In this document: piece by piece, positions 8,535 to 18,020 of the stretch
Position numbering within the stretch: the stretch's first letter is position 1
Layout: each line of letters starts with the position of its first letter
From: Gammaproteobacteria bacterium
Lineage (GTDB): Bacteria > Pseudomonadota > Gammaproteobacteria > Arenicellales > JAJDZL01
Length of the DNA stretch: 64,000 nt
Direction: 5' to 3'
NCBI GenBank assembly: GCA_022823625.1
Contig: JAJEHQ010000030.1
Location: 1 to 64,000 of the forward strand
Position numbers and translations under genes: made by a program
Notes under the pieces: generated by a model
What the model saw: only the letters and a program-made list of their open reading frames with translations
What the model was told of the DNA's origin: nothing
The model's database searches: none

Positions 8535-9008
8535 ATGACTGTATCAATTTCAATGACGATTAACGGAAGCAGTGTGTCAGCTGATGTAGATGCACGGACT
8601 CTGTTGGTCGATTTTTTGCGGGTAAACCAGCGATTGACAGGCACACATGTCGGATGTGACACGAGTCAGTGTGGCGCATGTGTCATCCATGTAAATGGGA
8701 AGTCCGTCAAGAGTTGTACGATACTCGCGGCACAAGCTAACGGTGCGGATGTCACGACAATTGAAGGCGTTGCCAACGGCAGTGAATTGCATCCAATGCA
8801 AGAGGCGTTTCGCGAAAATCATGGCTTGCAATGTGGATTCTGTACGCCCGGCATGATCATGAGTGCGTTGGATCTCATCAACGTAAATGCTGACCCTTCC
8901 GAGCAGGAAGTTCGGGAGTGGCTGGAAGGTAACTTGTGTCGATGCACGGGTTATCACAATATTGTCAAATCGATACAGGCTGGCGCTAAAGCCATGCGGG
9001 AGGCATAA
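8535..9008 (+). CDS. coxS: Molybdenum hydroxylase small subunit, [2Fe-2S] protein CoxS
   Basis: A 157-residue iron-sulfur subunit of an aerobic CO dehydrogenase/xanthine dehydrogenase-family enzyme. The N-terminal plant-ferredoxin cluster has Cys 41, 46, 49 and 61 (CDTSQCGAC...C). The C-terminal helical cluster has Cys 100, 103, 135 and 137 (CGFCTPGM and [10 protein letters not shown]). All eight ligands are present, so the protein should carry both clusters and pass electrons from the Mo centre in CoxL to the FAD in CoxM. The ribosome-binding site GAGGAGGT is strong. coxL begins 2 nt after its stop. Confidence 0.96.
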   Translation: MTVSISMTINGSSVSADVDARTLLVDFLRVNQRLTGTHVGCDTSQCGACVIHVNGKSVKSCTILAAQANGADVTTIEGVANGSELHPMQEAFRENHGLQCGFCTPGMIMSALDLINVNADPSEQEVREWLEGNLCRCTGYHNIVKSIQAGAKAMREA

Positions 9009-9010
9009 GA

Positions 9011-11374
9011 ATGAGTGGTACCGGAATTGGCGCCTCCGTGCGCCGAAAAGAAGACCTGAGATTTGTCCGTGGTGCAGGTAAATACACCGACGATATGAAT
9101 TTACAGGGTCAGGCATATGCGTACATTCTGCGCTCGCCGCATGCTCACGCAGCCATCAAATCGATCGACGCATCTTCAGCTGCAAGCAGCGATGGAGTCG
9201 TCGCTGTGTATACGTCCGAAGATATGGCTGCGGTTGGCGGCATTCCTTGCGGTTGGCAAGTACACGGTAAAGATGGTAGCCCGATGCATGAACCGAAGCA
9301 TCCGGCTTTGGCTGAAGGCAAAGTAAGGCATGTGGGAGATCCCGTAGCAGTCGTTATCGCTGAGTCGCGTGAACAGGCCCGAGATGCGGCGGAAATGATC
9401 GATGTTGACTACGATGTGCTCGAAGCCGTCTTGGATATGAATCAGGCCATTACAGATGATTCACCCAATGTTCATGATGATGTAGGCACTAATGTTTGCT
9501 ATGACTGGGCCTTGGGAGACCCAGATGTAGTTAACGAAGCGTTCTCCAACGCTGCACATGTTGCAAAACTGGACCTCATCAATAATCGGCTGATTCCGAA
9601 CGCAATAGAGCCGCGATGTGCTATTGGTGATTTTGACCAGGCGTCCGGGCAATACACGCTACACACCACCAGCCAGAATCCTCACGTCATTCGACTGCTG
9701 ATGGGTGCTTTCGTTCTGGGTATTCCAGAGCACAAGCTGCGCGTCAATGCCCCGGATGTTGGTGGTGGATTTGGCTCGAAAATATATCACTATGCGGAAG
9801 AAGCGATCGTAACCTGGTCGGCTGCTCAGCTTAACAGACCAGTCAAGTGGACTGCAGATCGAAGTGAGTCCTTTATTTCTGATGCTCATGGGCGAGATCA
9901 CGTAACTTCGGTCGAACTGGCACTGGATGAAAACGGAAAATTTCTCGCACTTCGCGAGTCGACTCTTGCCAATATGGGTGCATATTTGTCGACTTTCGCA
10001 CCGTGTATTCCGACCTATCTACATGCTACATTGCTGGCGGGACAGTATTCAACTCCGCTCGTCTACTGTGAAATAAAGGCGGTGTTTACCAATACTGTAC
10101 CGGTTGATGCTTATCGTGGCGCAGGACGCCCTGAGGCAACTTATTTGCTTGAGCGAATCGTTCAGGTTGCTGCCGATCAGATGGGATTGGATCCAACGGA
10201 AATTCGACGACGCAACTTCATTCAGCCCGACCAGTTTCCATATCAGACACCTGTCGCACTGGTGTACGATACTGGCGACTATGAGTCGAGTCTGAACAAA
10301 GCACTTGAGTCCTCGGATTACGCTGGTTTTGCGGCCCGAAAAGAAGCTTCAAAAGCAGCGGGTAAATTGCGGGGAATCGGAGTTTCCTCCTATATTGAAG
10401 CCTGCGGAATTGCACCGTCCAATGTTGTTGGTTCACTTGGTGCAAGAGCTGGACTTTATGAAGCAGCAACGATTCGAGTCAATCCAACCGGTTCAATTAG
10501 CGTACTGACTGGTTCACATTCGCACGGTCAGGGCCATGAAACAACTTTTGCACAGGTGGTTTCTGAAAAGCTGGGAGTTGATATTGACAGTGTCGAAATC
10601 GTTCACGGTGACACCGACAAAATTCCATTTGGAATGGGCACTTACGGTTCACGTTCAATCGCAGTGGGCGGTACGGCAATTGTGAATGCGCTTGACAAAA
10701 TTATTGCCAAGGGTAAAAAGATTGCCGCACACCTGCTTGAAGCGTCTGAATCGGATATCGAGTTTGAAAACGGAAGTTTTGTGGTGCCGGGAACCGACAA
10801 AGCGAAGGCTTTTGGTGAAATTGCCCTCACTGCTTACGTTCCTCATCAATATCCATTAGAGGAATTGGAACCCGGGCTCGAAGAAACCGCATTTTACGAC
10901 CCGAAAAACTTCACGTTTCCGGCCGGCACGTATATCTGCGAGGTTGAAGTCGACCCGGAAACTGGTGTTGTGGATATAGCGAGTTTTCATGCAACAGACG
11001 ATTTTGGAACGGTAATTAATCCGATGATCGTGGAAGGTCAGGTACATGGCGGACTCGTCCAGGGTATTGGACAGGCGTTGCTGGAATCAGCTGCCTATGA
11101 TGAAAATGGTCAGTTGCTATCGGGTTCGTATATGGACTACACCATGCCGCGGGCCTCTGATGTGCCTTCTTTCTCGGTCGACACGACCGTTACGGTATGT
11201 GGGCATAATCCGTTGGGTGTGAAGGGCTGTGGTGAAGCCGGTGCAATCGGATCGCCGCCAGCGGTAATTAACGCAATTCTGAATGCGCTAGCTGAGGTTG
11301 GCGTTACCAATATCGACATGCCTGCGACACCGCATCGGGTCTGGCAGGCCATTCGAAACGCTCAGGCTTCCTGA
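9011..11374 (+). CDS. coxL: Molybdenum hydroxylase large subunit CoxL, form II (AYRGAGR)
   Basis: Molybdopterin-cytosine-dinucleotide-binding catalytic subunit, 787 residues. It starts [20 protein letters not shown], the normal beginning of CoxL-like proteins. Visible motifs are GGGFGSK (251-257), the active-site loop AYRGAGR at 367-373 and the catalytic-base region GVKGCGEAG with Glu742. True form I CO dehydrogenases have AYxCSFR with the Cu-binding Cys in the active-site loop; AYRGAGR marks form II (BMS-like) enzymes, whose substrate is generally unproven. The enzyme is cytoplasmic and hydroxylates its substrate with water-derived oxygen. It forms an LMS heterotrimer with its neighbours; coxM follows after 14 bp with an AAAGGAGG site. 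Confidence 0.95.
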   Translation: MSGTGIGASVRRKEDLRFVRGAGKYTDDMNLQGQAYAYILRSPHAHAAIKSIDASSAASSDGVVAVYTSEDMAAVGGIPCGWQVHGKDGSPMHEPKHPALAEGKVRHVGDPVAVVIAESREQARDAAEMIDVDYDVLEAVLDMNQAITDDSPNVHDDVGTNVCYDWALGDPDVVNEAFSNAAHVAKLDLINNRLIPNAIEPRCAIGDFDQASGQYTLHTTSQNPHVIRLLMGAFVLGIPEHKLRVNAPDVGGGFGSKIYHYAEEAIVTWSAAQLNRPVKWTADRSESFISDAHGRDHVTSVELALDENGKFLALRESTLANMGAYLSTFAPCIPTYLHATLLAGQYSTPLVYCEIKAVFTNTVPVDAYRGAGRPEATYLLERIVQVAADQMGLDPTEIRRRNFIQPDQFPYQTPVALVYDTGDYESSLNKALESSDYAGFAARKEASKAAGKLRGIGVSSYIEACGIAPSNVVGSLGARAGLYEAATIRVNPTGSISVLTGSHSHGQGHETTFAQVVSEKLGVDIDSVEIVHGDTDKIPFGMGTYGSRSIAVGGTAIVNALDKIIAKGKKIAAHLLEASESDIEFENGSFVVPGTDKAKAFGEIALTAYVPHQYPLEELEPGLEETAFYDPKNFTFPAGTYICEVEVDPETGVVDIASFHATDDFGTVINPMIVEGQVHGGLVQGIGQALLESAAYDENGQLLSGSYMDYTMPRASDVPSFSVDTTVTVCGHNPLGVKGCGEAGAIGSPPAVINAILNALAEVGVTNIDMPATPHRVWQAIRNAQAS

Positions 11375-11388
11375 AAGGAGGAATAATC

Positions 11389-12192
11389 ATGTATTCATTT
11401 GACTACAAAAGTCCATCAAGTCTGAGCGAAGCAGTTGCAATGCTGCAAAGCTCGGATGACGGATTATTACTCGCTGGAGGACACACGTTGCTGCCGACTA
11501 TGAAACAGCGACTTGCCTCGGCGAGTGATTTGATCGATCTCGGTGGAGTCAGCGAACTTAGAGGAATCTCGGTGTCTGGCGACGCCGTTACAGTCGGCGC
11601 TATGACCACACATGCAGAAGTTGCTGCTTCATCTGATGTCAGAGGCGCCATATCGGCGCTGGCAGATCTTGCAGGTGGCATTGGTGACCCTCAGGTTCGA
11701 AATGCTGGCACCATTGGTGGTTCTATCGCCAATAGTGACCCATCAGCCGATTACCCGGCTGCTTTAGTGGGTTTGTGTGCGACAGTAAACACGAACTCGA
11801 GATCCATTGCAGCTGAAGATTTTTTCACCGGGATGTTTGAAACAGCACTAGCAGAGAATGAAATCATCACTTCGGTATCGTTTCATATTCCAAAGTGTGC
11901 TGCATATTGCAAGTTTCCAAACCCAGCGTCTCGGTATGCGATTGTCGGAGTGATGTTTGCCGATTGCAGTCATGGAATGCGGGTTGCGGTAACCGGAGCT
12001 GGGCCGAGTGTTTTCCGGGTCAGTGAGATGGAATCCGCATTAGCGCAATCGTGTGCCGCCTCTAGTATCGCAGACATCAGCATCTCAGCTGATGGTCTCA
12101 ACAGTGATATTCATGCGAGTGCTGAGTATCGGGCGCACCTGGTGACTGTAATGGCGAAACGAGCCGTTGAAAAGGCCTGTGCTTCCTGTTAA
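11389..12192 (+). CDS. coxM: Molybdenum hydroxylase medium subunit, FAD-binding CoxM
   Basis: A 267-residue flavoprotein of the CoxM/XdhB family that passes electrons from the iron-sulfur clusters to the acceptor. The FAD-pyrophosphate motifs AGGHTLLP (29-36) and TIGGSIANSDPSADYPA (from 108) are intact. The C-terminal CO_deh_flav_C domain is shorter than usual: family members have about 280-290 residues. It completes the S-L-M gene order. A strong hairpin follows the stop. Confidence 0.94.
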   Translation: MYSFDYKSPSSLSEAVAMLQSSDDGLLLAGGHTLLPTMKQRLASASDLIDLGGVSELRGISVSGDAVTVGAMTTHAEVAASSDVRGAISALADLAGGIGDPQVRNAGTIGGSIANSDPSADYPAALVGLCATVNTNSRSIAAEDFFTGMFETALAENEIITSVSFHIPKCAAYCKFPNPASRYAIVGVMFADCSHGMRVAVTGAGPSVFRVSEMESALAQSCAASSIADISISADGLNSDIHASAEYRAHLVTVMAKRAVEKACASC

Positions 12193-12216
12193 TCTGCTTG
12201 GTAAATAACAAACTGT

Positions 12217-12253
12217 TTGGGCGCTTGAACCCACAAAAGGCTCAAGCGCCCAA
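12217..12253 (+). terminator. Hairpin after coxM (attenuator or terminator before coxD)
   Basis: Arms 12217-12228 (TTGGGCGCTTGA) and 12242-12253 are exact reverse complements: a 12-bp GC-rich stem with a 13-nt loop, followed by GAGCCTTTC but no real T-run. It separates the structural genes from the maturation genes coxD onward and could lower expression of the latter. Confidence 0.5.
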
Positions 12254-12306
12254 GAGCCTTTCAAATCCGTGATTGTGAGTGATCACTTTCAATCGAATTT
12301 TCTTCA

Positions 12307-13221
12307 ATGAACTTTCCTTCCGACATTACGGCAACTGAATCCCTACTGGCATCTGGTAACTACATTGCAGATCGAAGCCTGGCGACTGCCGTTTACCTTT
12401 CTTTGTCTCTAGGCAGGCCGCTGTTGTTGGAAGGTGAGGCTGGTGTCGGTAAGACCGAAGTCGCTAAAGTTCTGTCAGCGACTCTGAACTGTGAGTTTAT
12501 CCGCCTTCAGTGTTATGAGGGACTTGATGTAGCCTCTGCAGTCTATGAGTGGGACTATTCCAGGCAAATGATTGAAATTCGTTTGGCCGAAGCAGAGGGC
12601 GTGCATGATCGGACAACCATTGCCAAAGACATTTACTCTGAAAAATTTTTAATTGCGCGACCTTTGTTAAAGGCGTTGAGAGCAGGTGCGGGTGAAGCAC
12701 CACCGGTTCTGCTCATTGATGAAATTGACCGGACAGATGAACCCTTTGAGGCTTATCTACTGGAACTGCTTTCCGAATATCAGGTTTCGATTCCTGAAAT
12801 AGGCACAGTCAAGGCAACACACCCACCCGTAATCATCATCACGTCGAATCGGACGCGGGAAATTCATGACGCACTGAAACGAAGGTGTTTCTATCACTGG
12901 GTGGATTACCCGAATGCTGATCGGGAGCTTGAGATTTTGCGGGTGAAAGCACCTGATACCAGACTTCATCTTGCCAGACAAATCGTTGGCTTTGTGCAGA
13001 AGCTGCGCGGCGAAGATCTCTATAAAGCTCCCGGGGTCGCTGAAACAATCGATTGGGCACATGCGCTGGTGCAAATTGATGCGATTGAATTAAAACCTGC
13101 GGAGGTTGACAGCACTCTCGGTGTGTTATTGAAATATCAGGATGATCTTGAAAAAATTCGCGGTTCCGAAGCTGCTCGTCTGCTGGAAACCATACCTGTC
13201 GCCGCTGGAATCAACGTGTGA
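12307..13221 (+). CDS. coxD: CoxD-like MoxR-family AAA+ ATPase
   Basis: A 304-residue AAA+ ATPase of the MoxR/CoxD group. Walker A GEAGVGKTE is at 43-51 and Walker B VLLIDEID at 134-141; sensor 1 is in IIITSNRTREIHDALKRR with the arginine finger region. In Oligotropha, CoxD is a chaperone-like ATPase needed to build the sulfurated Cu-Mo site of form I CO dehydrogenase; MoxR proteins generally work with a partner carrying a VWA domain, here the next gene. Finding it with a form II enzyme implies a maturation step, probably Mo-site sulfuration (inference). coxE follows after 19 bp. Confidence 0.92.
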   Translation: MNFPSDITATESLLASGNYIADRSLATAVYLSLSLGRPLLLEGEAGVGKTEVAKVLSATLNCEFIRLQCYEGLDVASAVYEWDYSRQMIEIRLAEAEGVHDRTTIAKDIYSEKFLIARPLLKALRAGAGEAPPVLLIDEIDRTDEPFEAYLLELLSEYQVSIPEIGTVKATHPPVIIITSNRTREIHDALKRRCFYHWVDYPNADRELEILRVKAPDTRLHLARQIVGFVQKLRGEDLYKAPGVAETIDWAHALVQIDAIELKPAEVDSTLGVLLKYQDDLEKIRGSEAARLLETIPVAAGINV

Positions 13222-13240
13222 ACCATGGGGGCTTTGACCA

Positions 13241-14509
13241 GTGGATTCTACTAACCATGGTACGTTCGTTAATAACATCGTCCATTTTGGTCGGATACTA
13301 AGAGCTGCAGGTTTACCGGTAGGAACCGGTAGAATTCTGGATGCGGTTCGCGCGGTTGAACTCGTTGGCGTTGCTGACAAGGACGACTTTTATTGGACGT
13401 TGCACTCGGTTTTTGTGAGCCATCCACGACATCGATATCTATTCGAACAGGCATTTCAGGTTTTCTGGCGGAATCCGAGAATTCTCGAACGTTCAATTTC
13501 AGCACTATTGCCTGAAATACGAGTACCTGAGTCTGAAAAATCCACCAAGGAGATAGCTCGTCGCCTGGCCGAATCTCTTTATCCACAACAAGTTTCTGAT
13601 GATCTACTTGAAGAATTGGAACCCGAGTTTGAGTTTCGAGCGTCAATGACATATAGCGACCGGGAACGACTACAGAGTGTTGACTTTGATACCATGTCGA
13701 CGGCCGAGATGCAGCAGGCCAAACAGGCGGTAGCCGATCTCGGAGTGGCGTTTCGTGAAATTCCGACCCGCCGGTTCCGAGCAACTGAACTTGGCGAGAA
13801 ACTTGATATGAGAAATTCACTCAGGGCGAGTCTGAAAGGATCGGCAGACGTAATCACGCTGATTAGGAAGAAGCGTCGAATGGAACCGCCGCCGGTCGTG
13901 CTTATTTGTGACATATCAGGCTCCATGAGTGAATACTCGCGGATGATTTTGCATTTTGCACATACCCTGATGTTTAACCGAAAACAGGTTTTCTGCTTTG
14001 TATTTGGAACGCGGCTGACCAATGTTACCCGGCAGTTGAGAGTTCGCGATGTAGACTGTGCGTTGGCGGATGTTTCTGAATCGGTTGAGGACTGGTATGG
14101 CGGTACTCGTATCGGAGAGTGCCTGAAGCTTATTAATCAAACCTGGGTACGTCGATTGCCGTTGCACAAGGCAACTATACTGCTCGTTACAGACGGGTTA
14201 GATCGTTCAGAGTCTGTTGCTCTCACACCGCAAATTCAAATGCTGCATCGTTCTTGCAAAGAATTAATTTGGCTGAACCCATTGCTTCGCTATACTGAAT
14301 TTGAACCAAGAGTTAGTGGAATTCGGGCAATGCTTCCGCATGTTGATGCCTTCCTGCCCGTGCACAATTTAAATAGCTTGCAGTCTCTAGCTGAGATGTT
14401 AAGTCGAAGGTCTAGCGCGAACAATTTAGAACTCAATAAACAAAGGTTCTTTTGGCGACGGAAATTACACGATTCGACACCATTTATTCCTCAGACTTCA
14501 GTGAGTTGA
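13241..14509 (+). CDS. coxE: CoxE-like VWA domain protein
   Basis: A 422-residue protein, GTG start, of the CoxE/VWA family. The first ~200 residues match the helical CoxE N-terminus; the VWA domain starts with the MIDAS motif DISGS (224-228), with the later pattern GGTRIGECL and LLVTDGLDR. In known systems CoxE partners the CoxD ATPase during cofactor maturation of CO dehydrogenase. The next gene begins 1 nt after its stop, so the genes are translationally coupled. Confidence 0.9.
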   Translation: MDSTNHGTFVNNIVHFGRILRAAGLPVGTGRILDAVRAVELVGVADKDDFYWTLHSVFVSHPRHRYLFEQAFQVFWRNPRILERSISALLPEIRVPESEKSTKEIARRLAESLYPQQVSDDLLEELEPEFEFRASMTYSDRERLQSVDFDTMSTAEMQQAKQAVADLGVAFREIPTRRFRATELGEKLDMRNSLRASLKGSADVITLIRKKRRMEPPPVVLICDISGSMSEYSRMILHFAHTLMFNRKQVFCFVFGTRLTNVTRQLRVRDVDCALADVSESVEDWYGGTRIGECLKLINQTWVRRLPLHKATILLVTDGLDRSESVALTPQIQMLHRSCKELIWLNPLLRYTEFEPRVSGIRAMLPHVDAFLPVHNLNSLQSLAEMLSRRSSANNLELNKQRFFWRRKLHDSTPFIPQTSVS

Positions 14510-14510
14510 C

Positions 14511-14867
14511 ATGCTGAATAAAGACGAAGAACACTCGGCATTGGAAACTGCACTCGGTTGGTATGAACAGGGGCTAAACGTAGCGATAGCAACGGTTATC
14601 TCAACGTGGGGTTCGTCACCACGGCCGACTGGTAGTCAGTTGGTGGTCAACGAAGAGCGACAGTTTGAAGGTTCGGTATCCGGAGGCTGCGTTGAAACAG
14701 CTGTGATTGAGGAGGCTATGGATGTGATGGACACCGGGTTACCACGACTTTTGTCCTATGGCGTGAGTAATGAACAGGCTTGGGAAGTAGGATTGGCGTG
14801 TGGTGGTCAAATTGAAGTTTATGTAGAGCCTTTGTGGGACGAAAAATCGGCCCCCGAGCAGTCGTGA
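14511..14867 (+). CDS. XdhC/CoxI N-terminal domain protein
   Basis: A 118-residue stand-alone XdhC_CoxI domain (PF02625 type) with the motifs STWGSSPRPTGSQLVV and GSVSGGCVE (54-62). XdhC-family proteins bind the molybdenum cofactor, favour its sulfuration and deliver it to the apo-enzyme. In most bacteria this domain is followed in the same polypeptide by a Rossmann domain; here it is a separate gene, as in coxF/coxI-type clusters. The stop overlaps the likely GTG start of the next gene in GTGA. Confidence 0.85.
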   Translation: MLNKDEEHSALETALGWYEQGLNVAIATVISTWGSSPRPTGSQLVVNEERQFEGSVSGGCVETAVIEEAMDVMDTGLPRLLSYGVSNEQAWEVGLACGGQIEVYVEPLWDEKSAPEQS

Positions 14868-15553
14868 AGGCATCGACACTCAAGACGCTGATTCAGGCAA
14901 AGGAGCAGGGACAGGCGATTGTGCTTGCAACCTCGCTTGAAAATCACTCTCAACTAGTTTTCTTTCCGGAGGCTGCAGAAACTGATGGGCCATTGGGAGT
15001 CGCAGTTCGTGATGGGTTTCGAACGGACCGTAGCCGGGTAGTCGAATTTGAAGGAAAGCGACATTTTATTCAGGTTATCAATCAGCCCTTAAAGTTGCTA
15101 GTTGTTGGTGCGGTTCACATTGCACAGACACTGATTCCAATGGCTCAGTCCTGTGGTTACGCGGTGACCTTGATCGATCCAAGAAAGGCGTTTGCGTCGA
15201 ATGATCGATTTCCTGGAGTAGCCGTCAGAAACGAGTGGCCAGACAAGGCTTTAGCCGCTCTTGGACTGAATTCAAGAACAGCGATGGTAACCTTGACGCA
15301 CGATCCCAAACTTGATGAACCAGCATTGATCAAGGCACTAGATTCCGATGTGTTTTACATCGGTGCTTTAGGAAGTCGCAGAACTCACCATGGGCGTTGC
15401 GAACGTTTAAGCGAAGCTGGTGTTTCTGAGGAAAAACTTGAACGGATTCATGCGCCGATTGGCCTGGATATCGGCGCAACTTCACCTGCTGAGATCGCAG
15501 TCTCCATAATGGGTGAGATTACATCAGCACTTAGAAAGAGAGTGAATCGATGA
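14864..15553 (+). CDS. XdhC Rossmann domain protein
   Basis: A protein of about 230 residues with a short N-terminal XdhC-like piece and the XdhC Rossmann domain (PF13478 type): KLLVVGAVHIAQTLIPMAQ is the nucleotide-binding loop, followed by VTLIDPRKAFA, MVTLTHDPKLDEPAL, FYIGALGSRRTH and PIGLDIGATSPAEIAVSI, all characteristic. It should act with the preceding gene in Mo-cofactor sulfuration and insertion. The GTG at 14864 in a GTGA overlap is preferred; an ATG ten codons earlier (14834) lies inside the previous gene. Its stop overlaps the next ATG (ATGA). Confidence 0.86.
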   Translation: MKASTLKTLIQAKEQGQAIVLATSLENHSQLVFFPEAAETDGPLGVAVRDGFRTDRSRVVEFEGKRHFIQVINQPLKLLVVGAVHIAQTLIPMAQSCGYAVTLIDPRKAFASNDRFPGVAVRNEWPDKALAALGLNSRTAMVTLTHDPKLDEPALIKALDSDVFYIGALGSRRTHHGRCERLSEAGVSEEKLERIHAPIGLDIGATSPAEIAVSIMGEITSALRKRVNR

Positions 15554-17211
15554 AGTTTGGGCGAATTCCAACTACTGAAGGCGTGGGCACTATTCTCGGA
15601 GCACCACTTTCGGTCTTGGGCAAGAAGTGGAAGAAAGGTCGAGAACTCACTCGTTACGATATCGAAGTCCTGCTGAGCCAGAATATTGACAGCATAGTTG
15701 TTGCACGGCTGGAAGACGGTGACGTCAGTGAAGATACTGCTGCAGAAGCCATCGCACGGGTTATTTGTGGTGATGGACTGGAAGTCCGCTCAGCTGCCAC
15801 CGGACGTTGTAATCTCTATGCAAAACATCGTGGCCTGCTGCAACTGCGTTCCGACCGCATACATGCAATCAATTCAGTTGATGAGGCGTTCACCATTGCA
15901 TCTCTTCCGAATTACAGCACTGTCTATGCTGGCAGGCTGGTGGTTTCTGTCAAAATCATTCCGTACGCTGTTGACCGCGTACTACTCAATGAATGTATCA
16001 CAGAGGCAAGCTTCGGAGTGCCTCCGATCAATGTATTCAAGTTTCAATCACTGTCGATAGGTTTAATTCAGACCCAGACCGACTGGTTTGCACAGAAGTT
16101 GCTGGATAAGGGTAAATCAATGCTTGAGAGCAGGGCGGAGCTTGTTGAATCTGAGATCACGGAGTACGATGTTTGTGAACATCATGAAGATGCAGTATCT
16201 AAACTGATTGTTGAGTACGGCAAGAAAAATTTGGATCTCATACTTCTGCTTGGCGCTTCGGCGATTCAGGATCGGGAAGATGTCATACCGAAAGCGATTG
16301 TTAATGCGGGTGGTCGAATTGAACATTTAGGGATGCCAGTCGATCCCGGAAACCTGCTGCTGACGGCGAAGTACAGAAAAATCGATGTTTTGGGACTGCC
16401 TGGATGTGTAAGATCACCGAAACGGAATGGATTCGATTTCGTGTTTGAACGACTAGCAGCCGGGATCGAAGTGTTACCGGAAGATGTTATGCATATGGGT
16501 ATTGGTGGGATTATTCCTGAACCACCTAAACGGCCGGTACGACGTACTGTTGTCGAATCTTCTGAGTTGACAGGCGAAATGCATGTCGCCGCTGTTGTAT
16601 TGGCAGCCGGTCAATCAACACGTATGGGAGATCAGAACAAACTGTTTCTCAAACTAGGGGAACGCAGCATGATTCAGCAGGTGGTAGCCAACCTGACTGA
16701 TTCAGCAGTTGACAGAGTATTTGTCGTGACTGGCCATGATAGAGAGCGAGTGCGAGAAGAACTGCAGGGTACATCGGTTACGTTCATACACAACAGCGAA
16801 TATGCAAAAGGTCTTAGCACTTCGCTTCGAACCGCTCTGGCGCAAATACCAAAGAAAACGACTGCAGCGTTGATATGTCTGGGAGACATGCCGTTTGTTG
16901 GAAGTGCCAATGTCAATGCATTGATTTCTGCATTCGATCCGGCCAATCAGCAAACAATCTGTGTGCCAACTTTTCGGGGCAAGCGTGGCAACCCGGTGTT
17001 ATGGGGAAGAAATTATTTTCAGCAGATAATGGAAATTCAGGGGGATGTCGGTGCCAAGCACATCATTGGTGAGTACGAAAATTGTGTGGTCGAAATAGAA
17101 ATGCGTGATGTTGGCGTTCTAACTGATTTTGATACACCGGAGGCATATGCCAAGTTTGGTATCAAACAGGAAAAAGAAGATTCGGGTGTCGCGGTAGAGG
17201 AACCCTCCTAA
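15550..17211 (+). CDS. Fused molybdopterin-binding domain / MobA-like nucleotidyltransferase
   Basis: A 553-residue fusion. The N-terminal ~335 residues resemble the MoeA/MogA-type molybdopterin-binding domain (TEGVGTILGAP at 9-19, LILLLGASAIQDREDVIP near 230-247, LGLPGCVRSPKRNGFD near 281-296). The C-terminal part is a MobA/MocA NTP transferase starting AAVVLAAGQSTRMG (347-360) with Lys364 and the later LICLGDMPFVG metal-binding motif. Its role is probably to form molybdopterin cytosine dinucleotide, the cofactor form used by xanthine-dehydrogenase-family enzymes. This architecture is known from other proteobacterial cox-like clusters. It is coupled to the XdhC gene by ATGA, and the sterol desaturase gene follows after 14 bp. 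Confidence 0.88.
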   Translation: MKFGRIPTTEGVGTILGAPLSVLGKKWKKGRELTRYDIEVLLSQNIDSIVVARLEDGDVSEDTAAEAIARVICGDGLEVRSAATGRCNLYAKHRGLLQLRSDRIHAINSVDEAFTIASLPNYSTVYAGRLVVSVKIIPYAVDRVLLNECITEASFGVPPINVFKFQSLSIGLIQTQTDWFAQKLLDKGKSMLESRAELVESEITEYDVCEHHEDAVSKLIVEYGKKNLDLILLLGASAIQDREDVIPKAIVNAGGRIEHLGMPVDPGNLLLTAKYRKIDVLGLPGCVRSPKRNGFDFVFERLAAGIEVLPEDVMHMGIGGIIPEPPKRPVRRTVVESSELTGEMHVAAVVLAAGQSTRMGDQNKLFLKLGERSMIQQVVANLTDSAVDRVFVVTGHDRERVREELQGTSVTFIHNSEYAKGLSTSLRTALAQIPKKTTAALICLGDMPFVGSANVNALISAFDPANQQTICVPTFRGKRGNPVLWGRNYFQQIMEIQGDVGAKHIIGEYENCVVEIEMRDVGVLTDFDTPEAYAKFGIKQEKEDSGVAVEEPS

Positions 17212-17225
17212 CGGGAAGTTCGGCG

Positions 17226-18020
17226 ATGGAAAACGAGATTTACTGGCGATTGGGTATGTTCTTCATACTGCTGCTGACAATGGCACTATGGGAAACGATC
17301 AGTCCGAGGCGACAGTGGCAGCTGTCGAGAGGTGCGAGATGGCTTAATCACTTGACGCTTTCCGTAATCAACACACTTGTCGTTCGAATCCTGATTCCAA
17401 TGACTGTCGCAGCATTCGCGCTCATTCTTGAGAGCCGAGGAATCGGATTGCTGAATTGGCTGAGTCTTCCAGTTTGGCTCTCGGTTCTGGCCGGAGTATT
17501 ACTGCTGGATCTTGCCATCTATGCTCAGCACTACTGGTTCCACAAAATTGATTTCTTCTGGCGATTTCACAGGATGCATCATACTGATCTGGATTGTGAT
17601 GTCACCACGGGTGTGCGGTTTCATCCAGTAGAGATTGTTATCTCAATGATCATTAAATTTGCTGTGGTCGCGGTCATTGGTGCGCCGGCACTCGCCATCG
17701 TCTTATTCGAGATATTGCTGAATGCCACTTCCATGTTCAATCATGGCAACGTAAAGATGCCGCACGCGTTGGATCGGGTGCTGAGATCTGTGATTGTGAC
17801 CCCCGACATGCACCGGGTACATCATTCAATTATTCGAAACGAGACTGACAGTAACTTTGGATTTAATCTGTCGGTCTGGGACCGAATCTTCGGAACTTAC
17901 CGAGCCCAGCCAGAAGAGGGACATCTGGGCATGACGATTGGCTTGCCGATCTATCGCGATGAAATCGAAAATCGGCTGGATCGGTTAATAACCCAGCCGT
18001 TCAGAAAAATCGAAACTTAA
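17226..18020 (+). CDS. Sterol desaturase / fatty acid hydroxylase superfamily protein
   Basis: An integral membrane di-iron enzyme of 264 residues. The three histidine boxes are present: HYWFH (102-106), HRMHH (115-119) and HRVHH (196-200), with several hydrophobic segments between residues 10 and 165. The family hydroxylates or desaturates lipids, sterols or carotenoids; the substrate is unknown. It is the last gene of the cox-type cluster and converges with the aminotransferase on the other strand (4-nt overlap of the 3' ends), so its link to the molybdenum enzyme is by position only. Confidence 0.88.
   Translation: MENEIYWRLGMFFILLLTMALWETISPRRQWQLSRGARWLNHLTLSVINTLVVRILIPMTVAAFALILESRGIGLLNWLSLPVWLSVLAGVLLLDLAIYAQHYWFHKIDFFWRFHRMHHTDLDCDVTTGVRFHPVEIVISMIIKFAVVAVIGAPALAIVLFEILLNATSMFNHGNVKMPHALDRVLRSVIVTPDMHRVHHSIIRNETDSNFGFNLSVWDRIFGTYRAQPEEGHLGMTIGLPIYRDEIENRLDRLITQPFRKIET

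Noticed and set aside
9011-11374. Form I (true, copper-containing) CO dehydrogenase
   Set aside because: The active-site loop is AYRGAGR and lacks the cysteine of AYxCSFR.
13269-13820. A 183-codon minus-strand frame inside coxE
   Set aside because: It is antisense to the VWA protein and has no recognisable domain; likewise 8577-9116 and 18440-18946.
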